A stretch of DNA of 19,579 bases. Origin: an uncultured Acetobacteraceae bacterium (GTDB lineage: Bacteria > Pseudomonadota > Alphaproteobacteria > Acetobacterales > Acetobacteraceae). The stretch covers positions 1-19,579 of the forward strand of contig CALGVL010000090.1 in NCBI GenBank assembly GCA_937930165.1. The letters are read 5' to 3'. A program made the translations under genes and the position numbers. Below, in pieces: positions 7,198 through 13,969 of this stretch. Position 1 is the first letter of the stretch, and the number at the start of each line of letters is the position of its first letter. The notes under the pieces were generated by a model that saw only the letters and a list, made by a program, of their open reading frames with translations, was not told where the DNA came from and made no database searches.

Positions 7198-8256
7198 TCA
7201 GGCGGTGCCGAAGCCGAGCCTCTCCGCGAGGCCGGCGGCTTCCGCCAGCCCACGCAACTTCGCCCAGGTTGTCTCCTCGATCTCGATGCCGTCCCGGGCG
7301 CGCTCGACCTCCTGCCTGTGCTCGATCTCGCCCGGATACATCACGCCGCTGCTGCCCTCCGAAGGTGGCGTCGCCTTCAGATAGGCGGCGAGATCCGCCA
7401 CCTGGGCGCGGAATTCCGCCAGCGGCCGGAAGGCGTCCACCTTGATCGCCAGCAGGAAGCAGCCGTCATTGTGGCGCCCCGTCGGCTCCCCCCCGAAGCC
7501 GAGGCCGGTCAGCAGGCCGCAGAGGATCTCCCCGATCACCGCCAGCCCGTAGCCCTTGTAGCCTTCCCCCGGCCCGCCGAGGGGCAGCAGCGCGCCGCCG
7601 GAGAGCTTCTTCGGATCGGTGGTCAGGTTGCCCTCACTGTCCACCACCCAGCCCTTCGGGATGGGCTGGCCGCGCGCCTCGGCCAGCTTCACCTTGCCGA
7701 CCGCGACGGCGGAGGTCGCCATGTCGATGAAGAGCGGCCCCTCCAGATCCGAGGGCACGGCGATGGCCCAGGGATTGGTGCCGAGCCGCGCCTCCCGCCC
7801 GCCGAAGGGCGCGACGGATTTGGGGGAGCGGCCGGAATCCGCCCAGGCCATGCCGATCATCCCCGCTTCGGCCGCCATCAGCGGATAGCTGGCCAGCCGC
7901 CCGACATGGCCCTGGCGGAACACCGTGGCGGCGGCAATGTTGGATTGGCGCGCCTTCTCGATGGTCAGCCGCATCGCCTTTTCGTTGATGACATAGCCGA
8001 AGCCCCAATTGCCATCGACGACGGTGGTAGTCGGGCTCTCCTGCACGATGGTGAAGGGCGCGCCCGGCACGATATGGCCGGCCTTCACGCGGTCTATGTA
8101 GCCGGGGATCTGGATGATGCCGTGGCTGTCATGCCCGGCGAGGTTGGCATTCACGCAATGCCGGGCGACGGTCGCCGCCTCCTCCTCCGGCACGCCATTG
8201 GCGGCCAGCAGCGCCCTGCCGATCTCCCGCAGCCGGTCCGCCTGAATCTTCGGCAT
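7198..8256 (-). CDS. Ldh2/MDH2-type NAD(P)-dependent oxidoreductase (malate/lactate/ureidoglycolate dehydrogenase family)
   Basis: Cytosolic 2-hydroxyacid dehydrogenase-like enzyme of 352 residues, normal for the family, which is unrelated to Rossmann-fold lactate dehydrogenases. Seen motifs are NLAGHDSHGI near 38-47 (family catalytic His in DSHG), the GHVGRLASYPLMAAEAGMIG segment near 136-155, and the cofactor/active-site region LGTNPWAIAVPSD ... DMATSAVAVGKVKLAEARG near 179-214. A PGEGYKGYGLA stretch near 251-261 completes the signature. The ATG at 8256 was preferred over one 45 bases upstream because it has GGGAGGAAG just before it and the protein family starts there. It lies 13 bases after the crotonase gene. 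In this operon it would oxidise a 2-hydroxyacid or reduce a 2-oxoacid intermediate; the substrate is unknown. Confidence 0.9.
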   Translation of the reverse strand: MPKIQADRLREIGRALLAANGVPEEEAATVARHCVNANLAGHDSHGIIQIPGYIDRVKAGHIVPGAPFTIVQESPTTTVVDGNWGFGYVINEKAMRLTIEKARQSNIAAATVFRQGHVGRLASYPLMAAEAGMIGMAWADSGRSPKSVAPFGGREARLGTNPWAIAVPSDLEGPLFIDMATSAVAVGKVKLAEARGQPIPKGWVVDSEGNLTTDPKKLSGGALLPLGGPGEGYKGYGLAVIGEILCGLLTGLGFGGEPTGRHNDGCFLLAIKVDAFRPLAEFRAQVADLAAYLKATPPSEGSSGVMYPGEIEHRQEVERARDGIEIEETTWAKLRGLAEAAGLAERLGFGTA

Positions 8257-8269
8257 GTCTTCCTCCCTT

Positions 8270-9019
8270 TCAGCGGGTGCGGGCGCGCGCGACACTCGCA
8301 CGATAGTCCAGGATGCGCTGCTTCAGCCCCGGCCGGGCGGCGGAGCGGACCAGCGCGGCAAGGTCGGCATCGTCATCCGCCTGCGCCGTGCGCCGGTGCA
8401 GCGCGGCAACGGTCCGGGCATCGAGCCGCTTCGCCGCCGCGGCAGCACGGGCGATCTCCGCCTCGACCGCACCGGCCTCCAGCACCGCTGTGGCGAGGCC
8501 GGCGCGCAGCGCATCCTCGGCCGGCATCTCCGCGCCGCCAAGCAGGATCGCCCGCGCCGCGTCCCGCCCGACCAGCGCTGCCAGCCGCCCCGTGCCCAGC
8601 ACCAGACCGAAGCCCGGCCCGGGGAAAGCGAAGCTGCTGCCCTGCAGGGCGATGCGGCGGTCGCAGGCGGCGAAGAGATCCGCGCCGGCGCCGAAGGTGC
8701 GGCCGGTGGCGACAGCCAGCGTCATCACCGGCGCGGCATGGATACGCTGCAGCAATTCCTCGATGCACACGAAGCGGAGCAGCAGGTCGCCATCCGACAG
8801 CGCCTCCAGATCCGAGAGGTCGAAGCCGGTGCAGAAATGCTTCCCCTCCCCGCGCAGCACGATGAGACGGGCCCCGGAGGTCACGGCCCCCTCGAAGGCA
8901 TCGCGCAGCGCCTCCACCATCTCCGGTCCCAGCGCATTGCCGCGCTCCGGCCGGTTCAGGCGGAGGGTGACGACGCCATCGGCCTCTTCGGCCAGGACGG
9001 GTTCGGTGGCTGCGGTCAC
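8270..9019 (-). CDS. Enoyl-CoA hydratase/isomerase (crotonase) family protein lacking both hydratase glutamates
   Basis: Crotonase-fold CoA-thioester enzyme of 249 residues. NRPERGNALG (22-31), the oxyanion-hole segment GKHFCTGFDLSDLE (59-72) and TGRTFGAGADLFAACDRRIA (105-124) give the family. Aligned by the invariant CD (119-120) to rat enoyl-CoA hydratase, the first catalytic Glu (Glu144) corresponds to Asp114 and the second (Glu164) to Gly134, so simple hydratase activity is doubtful. Isomerase, hydrolase, dehalogenase or lyase chemistry fits better. The GTG start at 9019 follows GGAG at 9028-9031 by eight bases. The longer in-frame stretch upstream runs antisense through the plus-strand genes and is not real. 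It is the first gene of the catabolic run, transcribed away from the MarR gene. Confidence 0.87.
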   Translation of the reverse strand: MTAATEPVLAEEADGVVTLRLNRPERGNALGPEMVEALRDAFEGAVTSGARLIVLRGEGKHFCTGFDLSDLEALSDGDLLLRFVCIEELLQRIHAAPVMTLAVATGRTFGAGADLFAACDRRIALQGSSFAFPGPGFGLVLGTGRLAALVGRDAARAILLGGAEMPAEDALRAGLATAVLEAGAVEAEIARAAAAAKRLDARTVAALHRRTAQADDDADLAALVRSAARPGLKQRILDYRASVARARTR

Positions 9020-9157
9020 CAAGTATTCTCCAGATAAGCCGGAAGCCGGAAAGGTGGAGCAGTTCCGCGCCGGCGTGAAGGGCAGCTCATGCTGCGCCGC
9101 ACACCAACCCTGAACAAGTAGCTTCCTAGCTATTCGCAGGCGTCCTAGTCTGTCCGC
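9020..9157. promoter_or_regulatory. Divergent control region with a MarR-type palindrome
   Basis: This 138-base gap separates the leftward catabolic operon from the rightward marR-emrAB operon and must hold both promoters. At 9119-9132 the arms TAGCT and AGCTA flank TCCT, an imperfect 14-base dyad of the size used by MarR/SlyA proteins. On the minus strand TTGTTC (9112-9117) could be a -35 element for the catabolic operon, but the -10 at 17 bases spacing (CAGCAT) is weak. On the plus strand TAGTCT (9146-9151) is a possible -10 only seven bases before the MarR ATG. All are visual assignments. Confidence 0.45.
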
Positions 9158-9667
9158 ATGATCGACGGGTCTTCCCTCGCCCGGACCCAGTGGCGGCTGG
9201 GCGTGACCATCGGCCGGATCGCACGGCGCTGGCGCGGCCGGCTGGATGCCCGCATTGCCGAATTCGGCCTGACCGAGGCGCGCTGGCTGGCCCTGCTGCA
9301 CCTCGCGCGCGGCGGCGAGGGGCTGACCCAGAAGCAACTCGCTGCCCGCCTCTCGGTCGAGGGCCCCACCCTGGTCCGCACCCTGGACTGGCTGGAGCGC
9401 GAGGGGCTGGTGGAGCGGCGCGAGGCCGCGCATGACCGCCGCGCCAAGACCCTGCACCTGACCCGCAAGGCCCTCCCGCTGATCGGCCGGATCGAAGCCG
9501 CCGCGACCGAGGTCCGGGCCGAGATCCTGGCCGGCATCCCGGAGGCCGAGCTGGCCGCCTGCCTGCATGTGCTGGAGCGCGTGGCAGAACGCGTAGGCGC
9601 CTGCCTCCCCGGCACTGCCCCGGCTGCGGAACAAGAGGAGCCGGCAGATGGACATCGGGTCGCCTAG
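9158..9667 (+). CDS. MarR/SlyA-like transcriptional regulator
   Basis: Winged-helix repressor or activator of 169 residues. The DNA-binding core at about 38-105 includes LTQKQLAARLSVEGPTLVRT (56-75) and the wing LVERREAAHDRRAKTLHLT (84-102). The pattern (EGPTLVRTLDWLE, DRRAK) is closer to SlyA than to average MarR. Terminal helices for dimerisation lie at about 5-35 and 105-150. No purine-rich ribosome binding site is visible just before the ATG at 9158, so it may be made from a leaderless message. It overlaps the emrA-like gene by 20 bases. Its place in an efflux operon and opposite a catabolic operon suggests that it senses the pumped compound, probably a phenolic or other lipophilic acid (inference), and binds at 9119-9132. 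Confidence 0.92.
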   Translation: MIDGSSLARTQWRLGVTIGRIARRWRGRLDARIAEFGLTEARWLALLHLARGGEGLTQKQLAARLSVEGPTLVRTLDWLEREGLVERREAAHDRRAKTLHLTRKALPLIGRIEAAATEVRAEILAGIPEAELAACLHVLERVAERVGACLPGTAPAAEQEEPADGHRVA

Positions 9668-10793
9668 CGTCCAGCCCCGCGAGGTGGCCGCCCTGGCTTT
9701 GCGGCGGAACCGGGCCTGGCAGCGCCTGCGGCTCGGCGCCTTGCTGGCCGTCCTGCTCGCTGGGCTGGCCGGGGCCGCCTGGTTCGTCCACCGCCTGGTC
9801 ACCCTGGTCTTCGTGGATGATGCCCGGGTGGCGGCGGATATGGTGGTTCTCGCCAGCCGCGTCCCGGGCTGGGTTTCCGAGGTCCGGGTCATCGCCGGCG
9901 ACCGGATCCCCGCGGGGGAGGTGCTGGTCCGCATCGACAGCCGCGACTCCGCCCTGGCGGTGCAGGAGATCGAGGCGCGTCTCGCCAGCCTCGCCGCGCG
10001 GCGGCGGGAGCTGGAGGCGCGAATCGCCATGGTGGACCAGCAGACCGAAAGCCAGCAGGCCTCCAGCCGCGCCAAGCTGGAAGCAGCCCGCGCTGCCCTG
10101 CCGGCGGCGGAGGCCGAGCGGATCTTCGCCGAATCGGAATTCGAGCGCGCGAACCGGCTGATGGCGACCGGCAGCGGCACCCGCCAGCGGCACGACCAGG
10201 CACGCAGCGCGCTCGATACCGCCCGCCAAAAGGTCCTCGGCGCCCAGGCGGAGATCCGCAATGCCGAGGCCCAGCTCGCCGCCGCCGCGGCGGCGCGGGA
10301 GGAGCTGAACGTGCTGCGCCGGCAGCTCGAAGCCCTGGAGCCGCAGGAGCGGGAGTTGCAGGCGCAGCGGGATCGGGCAGCGCTGGATCTGCAGGACCGC
10401 ACCATCCGCATGCCCTTCGACGGCGTGGTGGACCGCGTCTTCGCCGATGCCGGCGAGTACGTCACGCCGGGCCAGCGCCTGCTGATGGTGCATGACCCGT
10501 CGAAGGTACGGGTGGAGGCCAATGTGAAGGAGACGGAGATCCGCCATTTCCGCCCTGGCACCCCGGTGCGGCTGACGGTGGACGCCTTCCCTGGCCGGCG
10601 CTTCGAGGGCGTGGTGGAGCGCGTGGCCGGCGCTGCCACCAGCGAATTCGCCCTGCTGCCGGCGCCAAATCCCAGCGGCAATTTCACCAAGATCACCCAG
10701 CGCCTGCCGATCCGCATCGCCCTGCAGCCACCACCGGAGAACGATATGCTCCGCCCCGGCATGATGGTCGTGGTCGAGGCGGCGCGTGAGTGA
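9648..10793 (+). CDS. EmrA/HlyD-family membrane fusion protein
   Basis: Periplasmic adaptor of a tripartite or two-part efflux pump, 381 residues. A short cytoplasmic N-terminus is followed by one membrane anchor at about 30-50, then the first half of a biotinyl-lipoyl domain (VASRVPGWVSEVRVIAGDRI region, about 65-100). A long coiled-coil hairpin runs from about 100 to 240, rich in Ala, Glu, Arg and Gln. The second lipoyl half is at about 245-290 (MPFDGVVDRVFADAGEYVTPG) and a beta-barrel domain lies at about 290-375. The ATG at 9648 has AGAGGAG shortly upstream, within the end of the MarR gene. It links the inner-membrane exporter to an outer-membrane channel; no TolC-like gene is in the window. 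Confidence 0.93.
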   Translation: MDIGSPSVQPREVAALALRRNRAWQRLRLGALLAVLLAGLAGAAWFVHRLVTLVFVDDARVAADMVVLASRVPGWVSEVRVIAGDRIPAGEVLVRIDSRDSALAVQEIEARLASLAARRRELEARIAMVDQQTESQQASSRAKLEAARAALPAAEAERIFAESEFERANRLMATGSGTRQRHDQARSALDTARQKVLGAQAEIRNAEAQLAAAAAAREELNVLRRQLEALEPQERELQAQRDRAALDLQDRTIRMPFDGVVDRVFADAGEYVTPGQRLLMVHDPSKVRVEANVKETEIRHFRPGTPVRLTVDAFPGRRFEGVVERVAGAATSEFALLPAPNPSGNFTKITQRLPIRIALQPPPENDMLRPGMMVVVEAARE

Positions 10794-12372
10794 CGCCCCG
10801 GCGCCCCGCGCGCAGAGCGTGGAGGCGCTGTTCCTCCGCTATGGCCCGGCCTATCGCTGGCTCGTCACCGTCACGGCGATGATCGGCACCATCGCCACCA
10901 TCCTCTCCTCCACCATCACCAATGTCGCGCTGCCGGAGGTGATGGGCGCCTTCGGCATCGGCCAGGACCAGGCGCAGCTCCTCTCCACCGGCTTCCTCGC
11001 GGCAGTCACCGGGACCATGCTGCTGAATGCCTGGGCGGTGGAGAGCTTCGGCTGCCGCCTGACCTATGTGGCGGCGGTGGCAGTCTTCGTGATCGGCTCC
11101 GCCGTCTCTGGCTTCGCGCAGAACGAAGGCATGCTGATCGCCGGCCGCGTCATGCAGGGCGGCGCGGCAGGGTTGCTGCAGCCGCTGGCGATGCAGCTCA
11201 TCTTCCAGGTCTTCCCGGCGGAGCGCCGCGGCTCCGCCATGGGGATCTATGCGGTCGGCGTGGTGCTGGCACCGGCCCTCGGCCCGACCATCGGTGGGCT
11301 TCTGGTGGACGATCATGGCTGGCGGTCGGTCTTCTTCCTGGCCGTGCCCGTCTCGCTGGTCGGGCTTGGCCTCGGCATCGTCTTCATGCCGGACCGCGCG
11401 ACGGAGGGGCCCCGGCGGCCCTTCGACTGGCTCGGCTTCGGCCTGCTGGTCCTGGCGCTCTTCGCCCTGCTGACAGGGTTGTCGAGCGGGCAGCGGGAGG
11501 GCTGGGGCTCGAACCGCGTCATGTCCGAACTGGCCCTTGCGGGCGCGGCAGCACTGGGTTTCGTGCTGTGGGAATTGCGGGCCAGCGCGCCGCTGCTCAA
11601 TCCGCGGCTCTTCGCCAACCGCGGCTTCGCCGGGGCCTCGGCGGTGGCGCTGGTCTATGGCGCCTGCATCTTCGGCACCACCTATCTGGCGCCGCTCTTC
11701 GTTCAGGTGGTGCAGGGCTATACCGCGACGCGGGCCGGGCTGCTGCTGATGCCGGCGGGGCTGGTGATGGTGATCGTCTTCCCCATCGCCGGGCGGCTGG
11801 CGGATCGCCTCCCCGCCTGGCAGCCGATCACCCTCGGCCTGCTGTTCTTCGCCCTTTCCTGCTGGCTGATGGCGGCGGTGGATACGGACACGCCCTTCTG
11901 GACCCTGGCAATCTGGATCCTCATCGGCCGCATCGGGTTGGGCCTGGCGATGCCCAGCATGAATGCGGGGGCGCTGCGCGCCCTGCCGCCGCGCTGGCTT
12001 GGCCAGGGCGCGGGGGCGATCAATTTCGCCCGGCAGATGGGCGGGGCCCTGGGGGTGAACCTGCTCTCCATCCTGCTGGAGCAGCATACGGAATTCTATG
12101 CGCAGACCATGGTCACGACGCAGGACGGCACCGCCGGCTCGGCGACGCTGGAATTCCTGCGCATGGCCGATGGCCTGCTGCGGCAGGACGGCGTGCCTGA
12201 CACGCAGCGCCTGGGCGGAGCCTATGACGTGCTGAGCCGCGTGGTGCAGGCCCAGGCCGGCATGCTCGGTTTCCGCGACAGCTTCATGGCGGTGGCCGTG
12301 GCCTGTCTGGTTGCCATGCTGCCAGCCCTGGCCATGCGCCAACGGGCGAAGCGTGCCGCACCCGTGGGGTAG
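10786..12372 (+). CDS. DHA2-family MFS multidrug exporter (EmrB/QacA-like)
   Basis: Proton-driven inner-membrane exporter of 528 residues with about 14 hydrophobic helices, the DHA2 layout. It shows the family's GRVMQGGAAGLLQPLAMQL stretch near 121-139 and a motif C-like VVLAPALGPTIGGLLV near 161-176. The start is GTG at 10786, overlapping the adaptor stop by eight bases, so adaptor and pump are probably produced together. The C-terminus is basic and cytoplasmic. Substrates of EmrB relatives are uncouplers, hydrophobic drugs, phenolics and fatty acids. The link with the divergent catabolic genes hints at an aromatic acid, but this is inference. Confidence 0.94.
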   Translation: MSDAPAPRAQSVEALFLRYGPAYRWLVTVTAMIGTIATILSSTITNVALPEVMGAFGIGQDQAQLLSTGFLAAVTGTMLLNAWAVESFGCRLTYVAAVAVFVIGSAVSGFAQNEGMLIAGRVMQGGAAGLLQPLAMQLIFQVFPAERRGSAMGIYAVGVVLAPALGPTIGGLLVDDHGWRSVFFLAVPVSLVGLGLGIVFMPDRATEGPRRPFDWLGFGLLVLALFALLTGLSSGQREGWGSNRVMSELALAGAAALGFVLWELRASAPLLNPRLFANRGFAGASAVALVYGACIFGTTYLAPLFVQVVQGYTATRAGLLLMPAGLVMVIVFPIAGRLADRLPAWQPITLGLLFFALSCWLMAAVDTDTPFWTLAIWILIGRIGLGLAMPSMNAGALRALPPRWLGQGAGAINFARQMGGALGVNLLSILLEQHTEFYAQTMVTTQDGTAGSATLEFLRMADGLLRQDGVPDTQRLGGAYDVLSRVVQAQAGMLGFRDSFMAVAVACLVAMLPALAMRQRAKRAAPVG

Positions 12373-12447
12373 TCCACTCTTGACGACGAAGGGCTGCCGG
12401 GGCAGGGACAGGCAAATGCGCCGGACCCGAACCGGATCACAGCGGCA

Positions 12448-12495
12448 CTGAGCCACGCTCAGCATCCGTTGATTGTGCAGGCACGGTCTCGTGCC
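12448..12495 (+). other. Two small hairpins in the 179-base gap before the alpha/beta hydrolase
   Basis: The gap 12373-12551 holds CTGAG (12448-12452) paired with CTCAG (12458-12462), loop CCACG. It also holds the stronger GGCACG (12480-12485) paired with CGTGCC (12490-12495), loop GTCT. Neither is followed by a T-run. They could end the efflux operon weakly or be chance. TTGACG at 12380-12385 resembles a -35 element, but no matching -10 follows, so no promoter is claimed. Confidence 0.25.
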
Positions 12496-12551
12496 GCGGC
12501 ATCGGGGGAATTCCCGGCAAGCTATCGACCCGGCTGTGGCATGGAGAGGCC

Positions 12552-13586
12552 ATGATCGCCACTTCCGCCCCTTTCGCGCCCCGCCCCGAATGGGCCGATC
12601 CGGAGGGTGCAGCGGCGATCACCGCGACCGGCGGCACCGTGCACTGGCTCCGCGCCGGGGATGGCCTGCCGCTGCGTGCTGCCTATTGGGGCGGCAAGGA
12701 TGGTAGGCCGCGCGGCACCATGCTGCTGCTCAACGGCCGGGCCGAGTTCATCGAGAAGCATCTGGAGACCGTCGCGGAACTGCGCCGCCGCGGCTTCTCG
12801 GTCTGGACGCTCGACTGGCGCGGCCAGGGGCGGTCCGGCCGGCTGCTGCCGGATCCCAACAAAGGCCATGTCCGGGACTTCGCCGATTATGTGGCGGATC
12901 TGGCGCAATTGGTGCGGGAGAAGGTGGAGCCTTCGCTGGCTGGCGGGCCTCTGCTGCTGCTGGCGCATTCCATGGGCGGGAACATCGCCCTGCGCTATCT
13001 CGCCGCGTATCCCGGACTGGTCCGGCGCGCGATCCTGAGCGCGCCGATGATCGACTTCCAGCGGAATGGCATGCCGCTGCAGCGGGCACTGGCGCTCACC
13101 GGCCTGATCTGCGCCCTGCCGGGGATGGCAGGCTGCTATAACGGCGGGCACCGGCGGGCGATCCGCGCTGCCCATGCCAGCGTCGAGACCAATCCCTTCA
13201 CCACCTGCCCGCTGCGCTTCGCCCGCACCGCAGCCTGGCTGGCGCATGACCCGCGGCTACGCATTGGCGCCGCCACCTGGGGCTGGTCGCGGGCGGCACT
13301 GCGCTCGGTCGCCGCTCTGGCGGATCCGGATCTGCCGGGCCGGATCGCCATCCCGGTCCTGTTGCTGGCAGCGGAGGATGAGCGGATCACCGACAATGCG
13401 GCGATCGCGCGCTTCGCTGCGGCGCTGCCCCAAGGCCGGCTGGAGGTGATCCCCGGCGCACGGCATGAGCTGCTGGGCGAGGCCGACGCACCGCGCGCCC
13501 GGTTCTGGCAGATTTGCGATGCCTTCCTGGAGGCATCGCCCGAGCGGCCGCCGGCCGAGGCAGCGACCGCCATGCCGGGCGGGTAA
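12552..13586 (+). CDS. Alpha/beta hydrolase, lysophospholipase / monoacylglycerol lipase-like (PldB type)
   Basis: Serine hydrolase of 344 residues. The oxyanion segment is LLLNGRAEFIEKH (58-70), characteristic of the lysophospholipase group. WTLDWRGQGRSGR is at 85-97 and the nucleophile elbow AHSMGG at 138-143 gives Ser140. The probable acid is Asp276 (LAAEDERITDN, with Asp281 as an alternative) and the base is His305 (GARHELLGE). A cap region at about 165-245 would select the substrate. No signal peptide is present, so the enzyme is cytosolic or peripherally membrane-bound. GGAG at 12543-12546 precedes the ATG. It stands alone between the efflux genes and the convergent oxidase cluster; a role in lipid turnover is a family-level inference. 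Confidence 0.9.
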   Translation: MIATSAPFAPRPEWADPEGAAAITATGGTVHWLRAGDGLPLRAAYWGGKDGRPRGTMLLLNGRAEFIEKHLETVAELRRRGFSVWTLDWRGQGRSGRLLPDPNKGHVRDFADYVADLAQLVREKVEPSLAGGPLLLLAHSMGGNIALRYLAAYPGLVRRAILSAPMIDFQRNGMPLQRALALTGLICALPGMAGCYNGGHRRAIRAAHASVETNPFTTCPLRFARTAAWLAHDPRLRIGAATWGWSRAALRSVAALADPDLPGRIAIPVLLLAAEDERITDNAAIARFAAALPQGRLEVIPGARHELLGEADAPRARFWQICDAFLEASPERPPAEAATAMPGG

Positions 13587-13599
13587 GGGGAAAGCCCCT
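13586..13599. terminator. Candidate bidirectional hairpin between convergent genes
   Basis: AGGGG (13586-13590) pairs with CCCCT (13595-13599) around AAAG. It fills the 12-base gap between the plus-strand hydrolase stop and the minus-strand small membrane protein stop, and both stop codons touch it. The stem is only five GC-rich pairs and no T-run follows on either strand, so it is at best a weak or factor-assisted terminator. Confidence 0.35.
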
Positions 13600-13811
13600 C
13601 AGCCCTCCAGCTTGCGCGCCTGCTCCGCCTCGTCGAAGCCGCGCTTGATGAGCGAGAGGATAAAGAGCACCCCGAAGCCGAACAGGCCAAGGCCGAACAG
13701 GCTCATCCCGTCATCGCGGGCAATGCCGGCCGCCAGCAGGCCGATCAGGGCGATGACAGCCGAAGCGGCCATGAACAGCATGCGGCTGAGGGGGAAATGC
13801 GATGTGGTCAT
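13599..13811 (-). CDS. Small two-helix membrane protein of unknown function at the end of the cco cluster
   Basis: A 70-residue protein with a short polar N-terminus, a first hydrophobic helix at about 10-31 (MLFMAASAVIALIGLLAAG), a loop ARDDG, a second helix at about 36-55 rich in Gly and Phe, and a charged tail IKRGFDEAEQARKLEG. I do not recognise a named family. The ATG at 13811 overlaps the CcoS stop by four bases (ATGA), the same junction used through the rest of this maturation cassette. That supports a real, co-translated gene with a possible role in cbb3 oxidase assembly or stability. A hairpin-like topology with both ends in the cytoplasm is likely from the charges. Function is unassigned. 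Confidence 0.75.
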   Translation of the reverse strand: MTTSHFPLSRMLFMAASAVIALIGLLAAGIARDDGMSLFGLGLFGFGVLFILSLIKRGFDEAEQARKLEG

Positions 13812-13969
13812 CGGCGGGGTTCCTTCCGGGGAAGATCGTCGAACAGGATACGGCTGGCCGCGCCGTCCAGATCCTCGTACTGGCCGCTGCGCAGCGTCCA
13901 GACGAAGCCGAGCAGGGCCAGCAGGCCAAAGCCGAGGGCGAGCGGCACGAGCAAGGTAAGGGCGGTCAT
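13808..13969 (-). CDS. ccoS: cbb3-type cytochrome oxidase assembly protein CcoS
   Basis: A 53-residue protein with one N-terminal membrane helix (about 4-26, LTLLVPLALGFGLLALLGF) followed by WTLRSGQYEDLDGAASRILFDD, which carries the typical CcoS pattern: a short helix, then SGQYEDLDGAA..IL.DD. It is required in other bacteria for inserting cofactors into the cbb3 oxidase. Its ATG overlaps the CcoI stop by four bases, and its TGA overlaps the start of the next small gene by four. The position directly after the copper ATPase is the standard ccoGHIS order, which makes the assignment firm despite the short length. Confidence 0.92.
   Translation of the reverse strand: MTALTLLVPLALGFGLLALLGFVWTLRSGQYEDLDGAASRILFDDLPRKEPRR

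Noticed and set aside
9020..10762. Minus-strand frame extending the crotonase to 830 codons
   Set aside because: The added part is antisense to the MarR and EmrA genes and has no domain; a GTG with a good ribosome site at 9019 explains the crotonase alone.
10693..12465. 590-codon minus-strand frame rich in His, Arg and Gln
   Set aside because: It is antisense to the 14-helix exporter, and its composition is that of a mirrored hydrophobic gene.
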